Part shown: piece by piece, positions 34,225 to 46,600 of the stretch
How the letters are laid out: each line of letters starts with the position of its first letter
How positions within the stretch are numbered: position 1 is the stretch's first letter
Origin: Centropus unirufus
Lineage: Eukaryota > Chordata > Aves > Cuculiformes > Centropidae
Assembly: GCA_013397695.1 (NCBI GenBank)
Contig: VYZI01000103.1
Location: 1,112,541 to 1,176,540 of the forward strand
Direction: 5' to 3'
DNA: 64,000 bases
Notes under the pieces: model-generated
What the model saw: only the letters and a program-made list of their open reading frames with translations
The model's database searches: none
Told to the model about the DNA's origin: nothing
Program-made: the position numbers and the translations under genes

Positions 34225-37200
34225 GATATCAATGGCAAATGAGAGGTATTCTAAAAAAAAGCCGGGATAAATGAGTAGTACTGAGTTTTTTCCTGTAACA
34301 TTCTCTAAAATTTTCCCTGAGGCCTCTATCTGATCTTATAGCTCAGCAGTGTGAATACAGAAAAAAACTTATGAATGAAAATAACTTATGAAAAAAACTT
34401 ATGAAAAAACTTATGAAAAAGTTATGAATGTTTGCAATCAAAATGCTGTATACACGTTGACATAAGTTTTGGTATGAGCTCAGGATTGTTCCAGGTACCT
34501 ATTTGAGTTGATGGATAGCACGGATAAATAAAAAACAAACTACATCTTCTTTTTCTTTTCACTGCCTGTTAATGAACTATTATTAAGTGCAACCAACAGG
34601 AAGTTCTATGAAAGTTAATGGGATACCTTAGGGTATGTGCTTCACTTCTTGAACCAGTTGACAACTTTTACTAGTGGGTGACAAGTACACTGCATACTCT
34701 TGCCAGTGTATCTTTTTATTGTTGAGAAGCACAGTTCTGCAAACACAACTTACCCTCAGCGCTGACCACTTTATTGTTTAAAGTACTTGGTGCATATATG
34801 ACTCGCGTGTCTCCTTTTACTGGATGTTATGTAAGAACAATTTTGTGTCCCCTGTTTTGCTCAGATAACAACATTTTTCACGCTGGACATACTTAGTTCC
34901 CCTTGGAAGTAACAACTTTGTGTATTCATTGTTCAGATTGACTTTGAATTGAGGTCTAGAGTTGGCCCTATAATCTTGTTAGCCTTTTTCTAAATCAGTC
35001 AGCTCACTTCACAGCATGAAGACAGATGCATGTGTCCGTTCCAAGCCATCTCTAATGAATACCTTCCTATTACTTCCAATGACAACATTTTCCTCTGTGG
35101 AACACTGAAAATGAGCCACCACTAAAAGCTGATTTTAAAAAACAGCAAAAAACATTCCCTCAATTCAAAACCTTAAAGACTACCAACAGCAACGCTGTAG
35201 TTTCCCTAAAATCCTAATCATGGTGAATTAAATGACTAAAATGCTACTAATTACTTTTTAATTTCAAGAGAGCTGTTTACAAAGCACAGTATAATGAGTA
35301 ATAAAGTACTTCAAATGATTACTAATGTTGCTGTTTTGTCTGACTTAATCTCAATTAGTATAAATCACAATGTCATCACTGCAAATTGCCATTTCTTTTG
35401 AGCAAAATGCTAATTTCTCTTTGCAAGCACACAATTGCTGTTTGTTTTTCCCTTAAATTATTCCATTTAAGAGGCCCTGATAATGGATTGTTCAGAATAT
35501 TTTATTTGCTAGAGCTCAAGAAGAGGAAGTCATGGACTAAGGATTTTTGGCTTTGTTGTTTAGTAGTTTTATCTTTTAAGTTCATTTTTTCTTGTAATAA
35601 AAAAGCTTTCATGTCTCAAATGAATCATCAAGCAAGATCTAAATACCTATCACACTGTAGCTTCAAGGGATTTTACTTGTTTTACTCTCAGAAATTGTCT
35701 TTAGCATCCGTATCTGAAAGGATTTTTTTTTTTGCTAAGAAAATGAATGTTGTACATGTAAATGAACAAGGTTCTGGCTGTACCTGTGAAAAGTTAAATA
35801 TCAGCAAAGAAAGTTAGAACTATGTGTTCAAGGACAAAGAGTGTAAAAAGAGAGTAATGGTTCTGAAATCAAGCATGGACCCCCTTTTCCTACTTGTGCA
35901 CTAAGTACTGGTCTGTGCTCATGCCCTCTAAAAGGCTCACAGAAGTGGATGTCAAATGTTTTGGTCCTTTAAGCAAGATACATATTACAATGCTGATATA
36001 TTTCTATTATCATGCTATATAAATAAATGATGCTAGGACACAGGATTTTAGTTCTTCTATCTCTACCATTGTTAACTGAGATCAACACTGAACCTTGAGC
36101 CATCAGAAATTATTAAAGCTCATTTAAGGCATTGGTCTCTTTCTTCAAACCCCTGATGAAATCAGACTCAGTCATGTTATGGCACTTCCTCCTCCTTCTT
36201 TCTGTATCACTATGGGACTATTTTGTTCAGCAAGGACTACGAAACTGAAAGGATCTGAAAAGAGGCGCTAGAGAGGGGTCAGAGTATGCTGTTGTCTGCT
36301 CTAAGATATCTTCATGTTTTTAAAGCAAAATTAAGACTCCAGGATATAGCCCACTTCACTACAATTAGTACCAAGAATATCTGTAAAAGACAATAAGAAA
36401 AATCCATCCTTCTGTGTTGAGAGATGAAGCAGAAAAAAGCTAATAATCTTGTACTGTCACCTTTTAACCATCTTTTTTGAAGAGACCTATGAAAGAAGTC
36501 TTCTGTGCCCTTTCACTCCCAATATGCACTTAAGCAGCACTCTGTAAAGCCAGATATTATACAGAGGCCCAGTATTTCTCTTTTGTTCCCTAGCCCAGCC
36601 ATAGGATTTCTGCTGCTTGTAATAGATTCTTATAGGTAAGCAAGAGTCATAAATTTTAAGGCATAATACAGGTTCCAAATCCTGTAGCTCTATCTTCCAG
36701 GAATGAGTAAACCATTCATTTCTTATATGCTCCATACTTATGCTTAAGACAAAAACAGTTCAGTGAAAACACAAGTAGTATATTTTCCCGACAGAAAACA
36801 AGTTGCATTCCATTAATTCAGTAGTTGCACTAAATATCATCTGATGTTTCTCTTCTAGACTCTGCTTACATAGGTTTTGCTAAAACTGTTGCAAGAAGTT
36901 TACTAGTTCAGTGTTCTATCTTGAAAGGAGAGACAGGTCTGCAAAGCCGATTGCCTTATGACATCTTTAAGGATTCATTTCCCAGTCAGCCCAAAGGGGA
37001 AGCTAAATGGATGTGAAGAAAGTTTATTATCTCTCTGTTTGCCAGCTGCTGAATAAAGGCCTAAATTGCCAGCGTTAGTAGGATTTCCAAGGCAAAAGAT
37101 GAGAATTTGAACTTGGTTTCCAGATAGGAGTGCACTTTTTTGCCTTATTATTCCAGATACATCTTACCTAATTGCATTCAAAAATAGTTATGCAGGATTC

Positions 37201-39318
37201 CTACTTCGTAAAAAAGTTATTGAGTCAAACTCCTCTATAGCTAGTTGATCATTAGGTAATAGAGAAAAACTCCACAGAGCTTTAAATTAAGTCAGCATAA
37301 GTATTCCTGCATCTGGGAAAATCAAATTGCACAAAAATTAGGAATGTCCTAAGTATTTTAAGCAGTTACTTGGGAGAAATTCCAGTCTCACAGTTCACAT
37401 ATTTCCTGCACATTCCGAATGGCACTCACTACATAGCATTCACAGAAGCACAGTGTTAACAAGTCTCTGGTTATGTGTGAGTTCATGCTGGCATTCCATA
37501 GTTTTGCTATGTTTGTCAGTTTGAGCAGGCTGTGATCCAAGGGGTGTTGTAGTTGATCTATCTAGCAATATTCTGTGCATTAAGCAGCCCTTTCTCCTCA
37601 TGTAGAACTTTCTTTGTAAACTTTGTGAGTCATTGTGAAGGTAGACAGTCTTTTTTTTTCCTACTCCTCCTTATAATGCAGTCAAATTGCCTTTCAAGAC
37701 TGTTTTTCTGTGCTGGTGGCTGAACTTAACCTTTCCCACTGGCATAGGCATACCAAGAAGTCTATGCCATTGTTGATTTAAAGAATGGGATTAAAAAAAA
37801 TTGCTTTGTCTAATAATTTTGAATTTTCCAAGCTTGCACAAGAAGTAAACTAATCACTCTTCTAAGAAAAAATGTCCCATAAAGAGGAACTGCATTACAG
37901 AGCAAAAATCAGAGGTTTAGCTTAGTACTCCAGTTGTAACACCTATGACCTATCTGTAGTAAAACCTGAAGGACACAAGCAGAGCAGCAGAGGTGACTAG
38001 TCACTCTCTTGAGATTCTTTGCTTAAATTGTTGTTAGAGACTTTTCTCATCTATTTTCAAAGGTTTTGGGGATAAATGCATGTCAAGAGATTAGAGGGAG
38101 AACTGCATATTATTTTTATATCATTTTTCAAAAATGCTTCTTCCTGTTTTATTTTGATCTTACCTGGTGTGTTCCTATGACAGGTGATAGTTCCTGGTTG
38201 TGTAATTACTAGCAAAATAATCTTCCTTGTCTTTCTACTTTTCTACTGTATCTGTCACAAGAAAATCTAAGTGTCATACAAAATTCAATTTTTATGTCGT
38301 AGAAGAACTGGAATTGTTGGATTGTTGTGTAGTAAATATAACAGTCTCTTTGGTCCTTGCAGTAAAAAGCCTGCTATATTTGTATACAGATGAACTTCTT
38401 ACATTGGCATATTCATAGCAATAAGTAAGTCATTATCTAAACACTGAAGCTCAGATGAATTTAAATGGTCTCCAAGTAAATTATATTCAGTACAGGGTTT
38501 CTGTCACTATTGAATACTAAAATAGTAAAGCAATTTGAGGTCAAATCAGCACTAAGATCCGTATTCTTCTAAACTGTGAGTTTGTTTTGAATCCAAGCAT
38601 AGTGTTCACTCTGAGCTTTGGTGTAAAACATTCACCTATAAAACTTTGCTCTTTAGAAATACCTGGAGAGTTAGAAAGAAGCAATGGCATTACAAGATAT
38701 TGAAACATACCTTTGGAAAGCAAAGGAGCAAATAACAACTGAATATTGAGAAAAGGAACCCATTTTCCTGGAACAGAGAGGGAAAATCTTTGTGAAACCA
38801 AACTCACTATGAATTAAATAAGTGCAGTTACCACACAAGTCTTTAATTAGAATGCTTTCTATGTATGCAGAAACAGAAAAAGCCCATCAGATTTAGGAGG
38901 CATCCAGACTCTTAAGAACAGTCTCCCATGAGCTGTGCTCCTGTCTCAGTTTTCCTGAAGATCTCATTATTGTACCTGTGAGAATTTCAGTGTAGACAGC
39001 ATCTTCAGTTAATAAAAGCCACAGATCTGTCAAATATATAGTAATTACATGGTTGCCTATAACAAGGATTAGATGAAGATTTGATGAGAAAGTAGGATTG
39101 TCTTTTTCTTATGTTCCTAAATAGCAGATATTTCCTCTTCCATTATTAGAATTCCCTGAAGGTTGGCCCACCCTTGTACATTTCAAAGACTAGTATGTGA
39201 TCAAGAAAACCTCATTAGAACCCTACAATTTGCTGATTTTATAGTAATGAACCTTAAGAAGGAAAGCACATTTCCATAATTAGAGCATTATAAAACCCAA
39301 AGACTTGTAGAAATTCTG
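34225..39318. other. Gene-free AT-rich stretch
   Basis: No gene recognised. The 143-codon frame at 35386-35817 (+) has composition expected of random AT-rich DNA. The part at 35215-35480 is dense in TAAT/ATTA cores and has the look of a conserved non-coding element, but I cannot test conservation here. Confidence 0.5.
34361..34430. repeat. Short tandem repeat, AACTTATGAAAAA-type unit
   Basis: About five imperfect copies of (A)nCTTATGAA, with the A-run varying and periods of 12-16 bp (AAAACTTATGAATG, AATAACTTATG, AAAAAACTTATG, AAAAAACTTATG, AAAAAGTTATGAATG). Slippage in a decayed A-rich unit is the likely origin. Confidence 0.8.
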
Positions 39319-40178
39319 TTTCAAAGCAACCTCTGAGAAGTTATACAGTCCAACTACCCATATAAAGCAGGAATATTTTCAACACTACACTAGGTTACCC
39401 ATGGTTTTGTCCAGCAGGGTCTTGAAAATCTCAAGGATGGATATTCCACAGCCTGTCTGGGCTATTATTCCCACTTCAGTGCAACTTTAATTTGAATTCC
39501 TGTCCCTCCTCCTACCCCCCTCCAGTGTCTAGCTTGAACATATCAAGACACAGCTGGTGGCTTTTGTCTCTTTTTATACTGACTTTAACGACAAGAGTTA
39601 GGTTTCATTTTCTTTGCAACCACTGTACACATAGTTACACATTGCTATTAGACTGTCTCTTAGCTTCCTCTTATCAGACTAAACAAACCAAACTTTTTCG
39701 ACCTTTCATCATAAGTTGTAAGTTCCAGTCATCTTGCCAGCTTTCCGCTGGAACCTCTCCAGCATCTCCATATCCTCCCTGAAGTGGAAGGCCAAAACTA
39801 GCCACAGTGTTTCGGGTGTAGCATCATAGATGTTGAGTGGAGAAGGGTATTATTTCTCCCCAGGTTTGCCTGTCATGCTGTGCCTGTACATGATCATCAT
39901 ATAGTCCGCTGTAGTATCCCAATCCCCTATAGTCTCCTCATTCCCTATAGTCTAGTATGCAGTTTCCTTTCCTCGCAGTGAGACTGCAATTATTTGTTGA
40001 TGTTTAACCCTATGTCCACCATCAGCCCCAGGTTCTGCTACAGCAGGGCTTCTATTCAGCCTGTTGGTTCCCAGTCCACAGTGATGCAGGATGTCACCCT
40101 GAATACAGAATTTTGCATTTTTCCTTGTTGAACTTCAAGAGATTTCTATTGGCACAATCTGCAAGTTTTACAGGGAAT
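39319..40178 (-). mobile_element. CR1 LINE fragment (3' half, antisense), part A of head-to-head pair
   Basis: Plus-strand text runs in the order of a reversed CR1: CAACCTCTGAGAAG...CAGTCCAACTACC (3' UTR side, near 39330); GTCTTGAAAATCTCAAGGATGG; ACAGCCTGTCTGGGC; the 'CTCTTAGCTTCCTCTTATCAG' block; CCGCTGGAACCTCTCCAG near 39750; TTTCTCCCCAGGTTTGCC; and finally TTCCTTGTTGAACTTCAAGAG near 40120, the reverse of the LMKFNKGK-coding region. About 860 bp, diverged, with indels. It lacks the ATTCTATG tail at its low-coordinate end. The frame 39492-39782 (+) is antisense read-through. Confidence 0.85.
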
Positions 40179-40300
40179 TATGGTTTGATTATCTGCTTGT
40201 TATGTCAGCTACTTCCCCTACCAGCTGGTAGCTCATTACTATTGGCATTCTGCAGAGGAGACAGTACTGGAGCTGATAGAGTTTATAGTCTTTTTACTCA

Positions 40301-40612
40301 TGTTGATGGTGAGATGGATATACCTTCAGCAAGTCCATGAACTGGGGACAGTGGCTGATACACTGGAGTTTATGGCTGCTATTCAGAGACCTCAACAAAC
40401 TGGAGACATGGGCTGATAAGACCCATATGAAGTTCAAAAAAGGCAAATACAGAGTCCTGTGCCTCAGATGTAATAACCCAAGCAACAAGACAGGCTATGT
40501 ACCAAGTTGCTAGAAAGCAGCTATGCAGAAATGAGCGTAGAGGGTCCTCATGAACTATAAGCTGAACATGAGTGACAAGTGAATTAGACATAGCAGTGTT
40601 AGCAAGAAGGCA
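40301..40612 (+). mobile_element. CR1 LINE fragment (sense), part B of head-to-head pair
   Basis: In the plus strand the text TCAGCAAGTCCATGAACTGG...GGCTGATACACTGGAG...GCTATTCAGAGACCTCAACAAACTGG encodes the CR1 segment RDLNKLETWADKTHMKFKKGKYRVLCL. It corresponds to the family's RDLDRLE.WADRNLMKF.KGKCKVLHL. Similarity continues through AAGCTGAACATGAGTGAC to about 40612. The fragment starts just after the FADD region and overlaps, in CR1 consensus terms, the 5' part of fragment 39319-40178. See the finding on twin priming. Confidence 0.75.
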
Positions 40613-43600
40613 GTTTGAGAGAAGTGATTGTTCCCTTCTGTTCACTACATGTGATACCACACTTACAATAGTGTCCAGTTTTTCCTCTATGATTAGTTAT
40701 GCTATGTGCACATGGATTTTCCATATCATGGGAGAGTACCTGTTCCAGTTTCTTTCAGTAGTGGGAGAATTAACAAGTCAGAACATCCAGATCTGCCACT
40801 AATCACATTTACGCCCACTTTAACCCTGCCCCTCTCTCTGGTGTTAAATTCCCAAAACAGCAGAAAGATCCCTCCAGACAGAGCCAAGGGCTTGGTTTTG
40901 ACATTGGATAACATGTTGTCAAGATGAATCTATTACTGTTACTGGAAATTGCTCCTCAGTCAGTATTAGGAGATATCAGTGTCATATCTCATCAGGTAAT
41001 GTAGTTTCAGAAGGGTAAGGAGACTCAGATGTTACATTTCAAACCATTAATTTAGTTCTGTCCTTCAGCAGGTGCCAGTGTTGATTTCCAAAAAGGCACA
41101 AATATTTTGCATTCTGTTTTCCAGCCTAGATAATAGCAGAGCCTTGAAGACTATTTTGCAATCCATTCTGACAAAACAAGGCAGACAAACTTCTATAATT
41201 TCCCATCTCTTGTGGAGTCTGTTAACTAGGTGAACACATAGACAGAGTCATTATTTCAACTACCAGAACTGAAAATTCATCCGTAGAAATAAGGAAAAAT
41301 GATCACCAGCACTCTTCAGCACAAAAGCTCTCCAAATCAAAATCAAAATCAAAAGTGCTCCAACCTTTCTTGTTGCAGCTTTGATTTTTTTTAAAAAAGC
41401 AACAGTTATTCTGGCAAATAGTAGAAGTATTTTAAGACTGATGGTTGAATTGGAAGGAGTATCACAGTCATAAGCATGACATACTTACACAGCGACTCCT
41501 GTATTAATTCATGGTTGTTGTTGTCTTTTTTCCTTGTTCGTTTCTTTGTTTTCTTGCTGGGATAAAGACGTGGTATAAATGAAATGAAATCTTATGTAGG
41601 TACAGCTGAATGGGTAATAAAAACTCTTGATTTTCTTAATTTTGCCAGTTACTAGAAATTGACAGTGGCTAAGCTTGAAATATTATAAACATTCTTTAAG
41701 AATCTCTTGGAATTTAAAAATTCCTGGACCTCATCAAGTTACTGAACAGTAGCTCAAAGTCTAATGTTTCTGTCATTGACAAAAGCAATTACTATCTTAT
41801 GTTCTATTGCCAGGTCAATTCGCTTTACCCAACTAACCACATTTTTCTTCTTTAGCTGTAGACAAACATTGATACATATGATTTTATCTCCCTTTTTTAG
41901 GTACTCCAGTTATTAATGTCAAAATTATTAATGCTTGCAAAATCAGTGATTTCCTTTTAAAATAAAACTATAGCAGAAAAGTTATAGAATTGCAGTGTTG
42001 GATTTGAAGCATGGTTCCTTTACTCAAGTCTATTTTCCTCGGTACTTACCATCCCTAGATGTTTCTAAGAGTGTTGTTGTATATTATGCAAGTCCACATA
42101 GCTGTGAGACAACTTGCTATTTGTTAAGAACCTTGTTCTAAAGGTGGTAATGGGAGACTTAACTGCTATCATTCCTAAAAAAGCATGAAGAGCCTCTTCC
42201 TTACAAAAATCTTTTCAATAATTAGGTGGACTGTAAATGTTCTGAGTAATGATAAAACTGGGTGCCACTCTTCTGCATAAGATGGTCTGTAGGGCAATTA
42301 CATGAAAAAAAATCTTCATTATCTAAAGGCAACTACTACAGCATGTGAGACTTTTTCCAGAATATGGGGTTAGGAACTTATTTCTCAAACACTGTACTAG
42401 AGTTTTATAGCTGTCACTAAAATGTCAACCATTTACCCAGTGGTAATATTATCTGAGATTCAATTACAGGGGATCAATGTTGGCTTTTTCACAATAACCT
42501 TTGTAACATTCCGGACATGACTGGAAATATATCTGACTTCACATACCTTATACCAGTTGACAGCAGTGGTACTGTTAACATACACAAATGGGAAAAGAAA
42601 AAACCATTAAAGAATCAGCTTTTAAATGTTTAAGAAACTTTGAGCACTAAACTCTGCCCCAAAGGAATGAAGGAAAAAAGTTATATTAAAGAGAGTTTGA
42701 GAAATTATCAAAAATTTGCTAAAATATTTTCCTTTCTATACAAATTTTTCACTCACAGAGGAAGATTCTGATCTGTAAATGGAAAAAACACTCTGATTTC
42801 AGAGAGTCCTTGATGTTACTTTGAAATTTGTTTTTCTAGAAGTTCCCTCAGGAGAAGTCTGAGTACTCCAAGTAACGCAAATTGTTGTTTTCGGGTCTTT
42901 ATTTGCAAGTTTAATCATTTCTTTATCTGACGGAAAAAAGTAGTCACATCACTAAGACTTATGTTCAGTTTCTGTTGCAGAGTTCAAGACTGATCATGGA
43001 TAAAGTCATTCCTTTCATCAGAGAAATAGTAACAGATATTTGTTGGGTTTTTTGGTCTGTTTTTTTTTTCCCTAGTCTATTATTTTAAACTGTGGGTTTG
43101 AGCACCAGCTATAGGTTACCAATGACCAGTTTGGGGAGCAAAGTCCTTATATCAGTAGGATTGTGGTGTAGAATAAAAGAAATAAAAAAGAATTTTCCCA
43201 GTTTCAGAGGGAACCCAGGTTAAAAACTGTACTATCAGAGCAGCTTGTATTCCCAGATTTGTGGTTTTACGCAAAGACTAAATGTGTCTATTAATTTTGG
43301 TGCGATTAATACAGACATAATATTGATATAGAAATAGTAATGCAACTCCATAGTCCTTTTCTGCAATAATCTTTACAACCCAAAGAGGAAATTGATTAAA
43401 AGCTTTTTGATCCTTTTTTTAATCAGAGATCACTCTTTCTACCACCTTCTATGGCTATTAAAATAAAACCCACCAAAACAACAGTTCTATTTGTCTTAAA
43501 TGACTCTAAAAGAAAAAAATGGCAGTTTGATATATTTCTCAAGCTGTGTAGTTGACCATCTCTATAACACCTGAGATATATTGAAGACAACCTAAAATGA

Positions 43601-46600
43601 GGACTAGGTTAATATTGATGGTGGCAGGCAGTTATCATCAGGATGAAAGGTGACAGGACTTATGGATAGTATGTAAGTCTTTGCACATGTACATGTGTTC
43701 ACCTCTTTCTCCCTGGACTTCCAATCATTCATCATCAGAATAAGATAATACGAATCAGAATAAGATAATATCCTCTGACAGTAGTAAGTATCTGTACATA
43801 TGAGTTCTGACACAAAAAAACCCCAATACTAGCCCTATTATTCCCCCAAGAGTGGGAAGGGAGAGACAAAGAGATGTTTATAGAACATGTTCTAACCTGT
43901 CACAGAGACAAGGCTCAATACAATTGTTTCACTCAGTGTGAGTTGACATGGGCTCAAATATAGATATTTTCTTACCTTCAGTCAGAAAATGTTGGTGTGC
44001 AAGAATTAACAGTGAGTTAACAACAAGCCTCTTGTGAAACTGGAGAAATCTGTGATGGAAACTTATCAATTATTGACAGAGACTTACAGCAGAGATCCCA
44101 GAGATCAAACTGGTGCTCAAAAGAACCCAGTTTTAATTGGTAAAAGATAGGATAGCAAAAACAATGAAGATCCTCAACTGACTTTCAGAAAATTATATGC
44201 AGAATTGCTTTGAACATTGACAGCATCATATGCAGCTGTGTGTCAATTCAGAAGGGAATTATTTTTAAGGTGATCTTAGTTGATTTTATTAATTTGTTAA
44301 AAAGAAAGATTACAGGCACAGTCCCATTTTTCATTTCAGGCCTCATACTTAAGTACACACAAAGTTTAGCAGAGCTGCAGAGTGACAACTCCTCACAAGC
44401 ATTCATGAGGTTAAGGGTCTATATTTACATACAGCAGCTGTAGCAGCATATCACTGGGAAATAATTATGTCTCACTCTAAAATTGTGTAGTAATTAAGAA
44501 AGGTGAAAGTGAACAATCCAGTGGATGCGGAGACTTTCAGAAAATATGTTTAATACAAATATAGCAGGAGATCAAGGAAAATTACAGTATATTACCTTTA
44601 GCCCTGGCCTCAGTTTGCAGTGAGAAGGTGTGAAAGTCATTCATTCATATGTCAGTGAAATATCTACCTTTCTACTGGGTGTAGTCATCAATAAAGTTTT
44701 AAAACTGTCTTACCCATCAAAGGAGTATCCAAGGACTACTTGAAAGTCAAGGATAAATTCATATCTTCTCATTTCACCTATTTAAAGGGAATAAATAAGA
44801 AAGTGCAGAGTTTTCAAAGGTCTGCTTTGGGATCTGTTCATCTCCATGACAGTAATCTGTTCCAGAATAGTTTAAAAATGTCTTTCAGATCCCCCGCCAC
44901 AGAATTCACAACTGAAAGGCCATGCAAACGTGGGCTATCCAGCCCAAATCTGCCACAACCTGCACACCTGAAGAGTGGGAAGTTTGAACCTCTTCATTTC
45001 CTCAGGCTTCTGAGAACTCCACCTGTTCTCTCCTCGCAGATTCTCAGAGTATGCAGAAAGCAACTTCAGATAGGAAGATACTGCAGACCTATGTAAGCAT
45101 GTCTGAGCCCTCTCCTGCCCCAAGGCTGTTGTTTGCTTCCAGGTTTTAGCTCTCTGTAAGAATGTAATCTAATTAACAGTATGATTTTCCCTTTCCACCA
45201 CTCACCTATCCCTCCTCCAAGAAAGTGTTCATTAGGGAGAAAAGTCAACCTAAACTGTTAATTTCTGGCTAAAATTTGCCCTTGTGCTACCTGTAAATGT
45301 AGTACTATCTTGTGCTGTGAGAAGCCAAACTTGAAATGGAAAATCAAAGTTTGCTGCCAGAGAGCTCATAGAGGAACTTTGTCAAATCATTAAGTTATTT
45401 TGTATCACATTGAGACATCTTCATTACTTGAAGTTTAAGCTCTTCCTAGAAGGTATTTAGTTTAAAATTTTATACAAGGTTTGGGGAGTGTCCTAGATCA
45501 ACTGGATCTCAGTAACTACTGTGCTACAACTGTACGTGAGGAGTAGGTCTACTTACCTTTTACTTGTAAGTTTATCCATACTGCTTCTTTTAGTCATTGG
45601 TCTCTGAAGTGAAATTGCATGCATATTTCATCTTATTCACAACACTTAATCAGCAGCTTTACTAATTAAGGTACATATTTTCTGCAGTTCCCTTGGGCAG
45701 AGAGGTGAGTTTCTGGGGATATTAATGATTGTCAGGCTGTATTTTCTTCATATGTTCATGAATTACTTTCTCCTGCTTAGTTAAAGCTGTGTATTCTTTA
45801 TTACAGAAACATATTGAGAGTTCAAACCTACTATGGCAAATGACAGAGTCCTCATTTTTTCCTTGAAATGAAGCATTATGAGATATAAACTTCAGCCACT
45901 GCCCCACACATACTAGCTGTAACTTGAGCAACAACTTTTTTCACTCAAAATACTCAGATTGCCAATAAAAATATAATAAGGAGAATATACTTTTTAAAAA
46001 GTGATCTGATAGCTTTTTTCCCACAAGATTTCATTGAAATATTGATACATTTTGAGTATGGAAAAAATCAACCAATGGTATTGCACTTATTGATTATCAG
46101 TCATTGTCAGGATCTACAGGTAATTATACATTAGAGTTAAACAGATCAAACTGGGAAGAAAGTGCTAAAAAAACTCTAACAGAATCAATGGTATTTTCCT
46201 ATGGAAGACACACCAGGGTACTCTTAGACACAATTCAGTAGGTTTTAGTTGCATCTTAGAAATGAAGAAAACTACTGTTTATTTATGTTATTTAAGAATA
46301 TGATCAGTTCTGCTTTTCGGTAAATAAAAATTTCACCTTAGAACGTTATAAGTAGCAGATTCAGCCATTTTTTGCCATTCCTTTGCTTTGATATGAGACA
46401 TCATTACGCTTTGCTGGCAGTGAACTGGCTGCAACCACTTTTTAGAACACATGGTGAAAGACTAGAGTTTGATGACATTTTTGCACGAGAAGTAAAATGA
46501 AATCTTGATCTCCCATAAACTGCAAAATTCATGTTATCTTCAGTTAACACTTGCTGTTCAAATAAATGGGGCATGAATGTTAAAATATAGATATGCTTTT

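Noticed and set aside
35386..35817. 143-codon plus-strand ORF
   Set aside because: Rich in Phe/Leu/Lys/Ser as expected from AT-rich DNA; no recognised motif.
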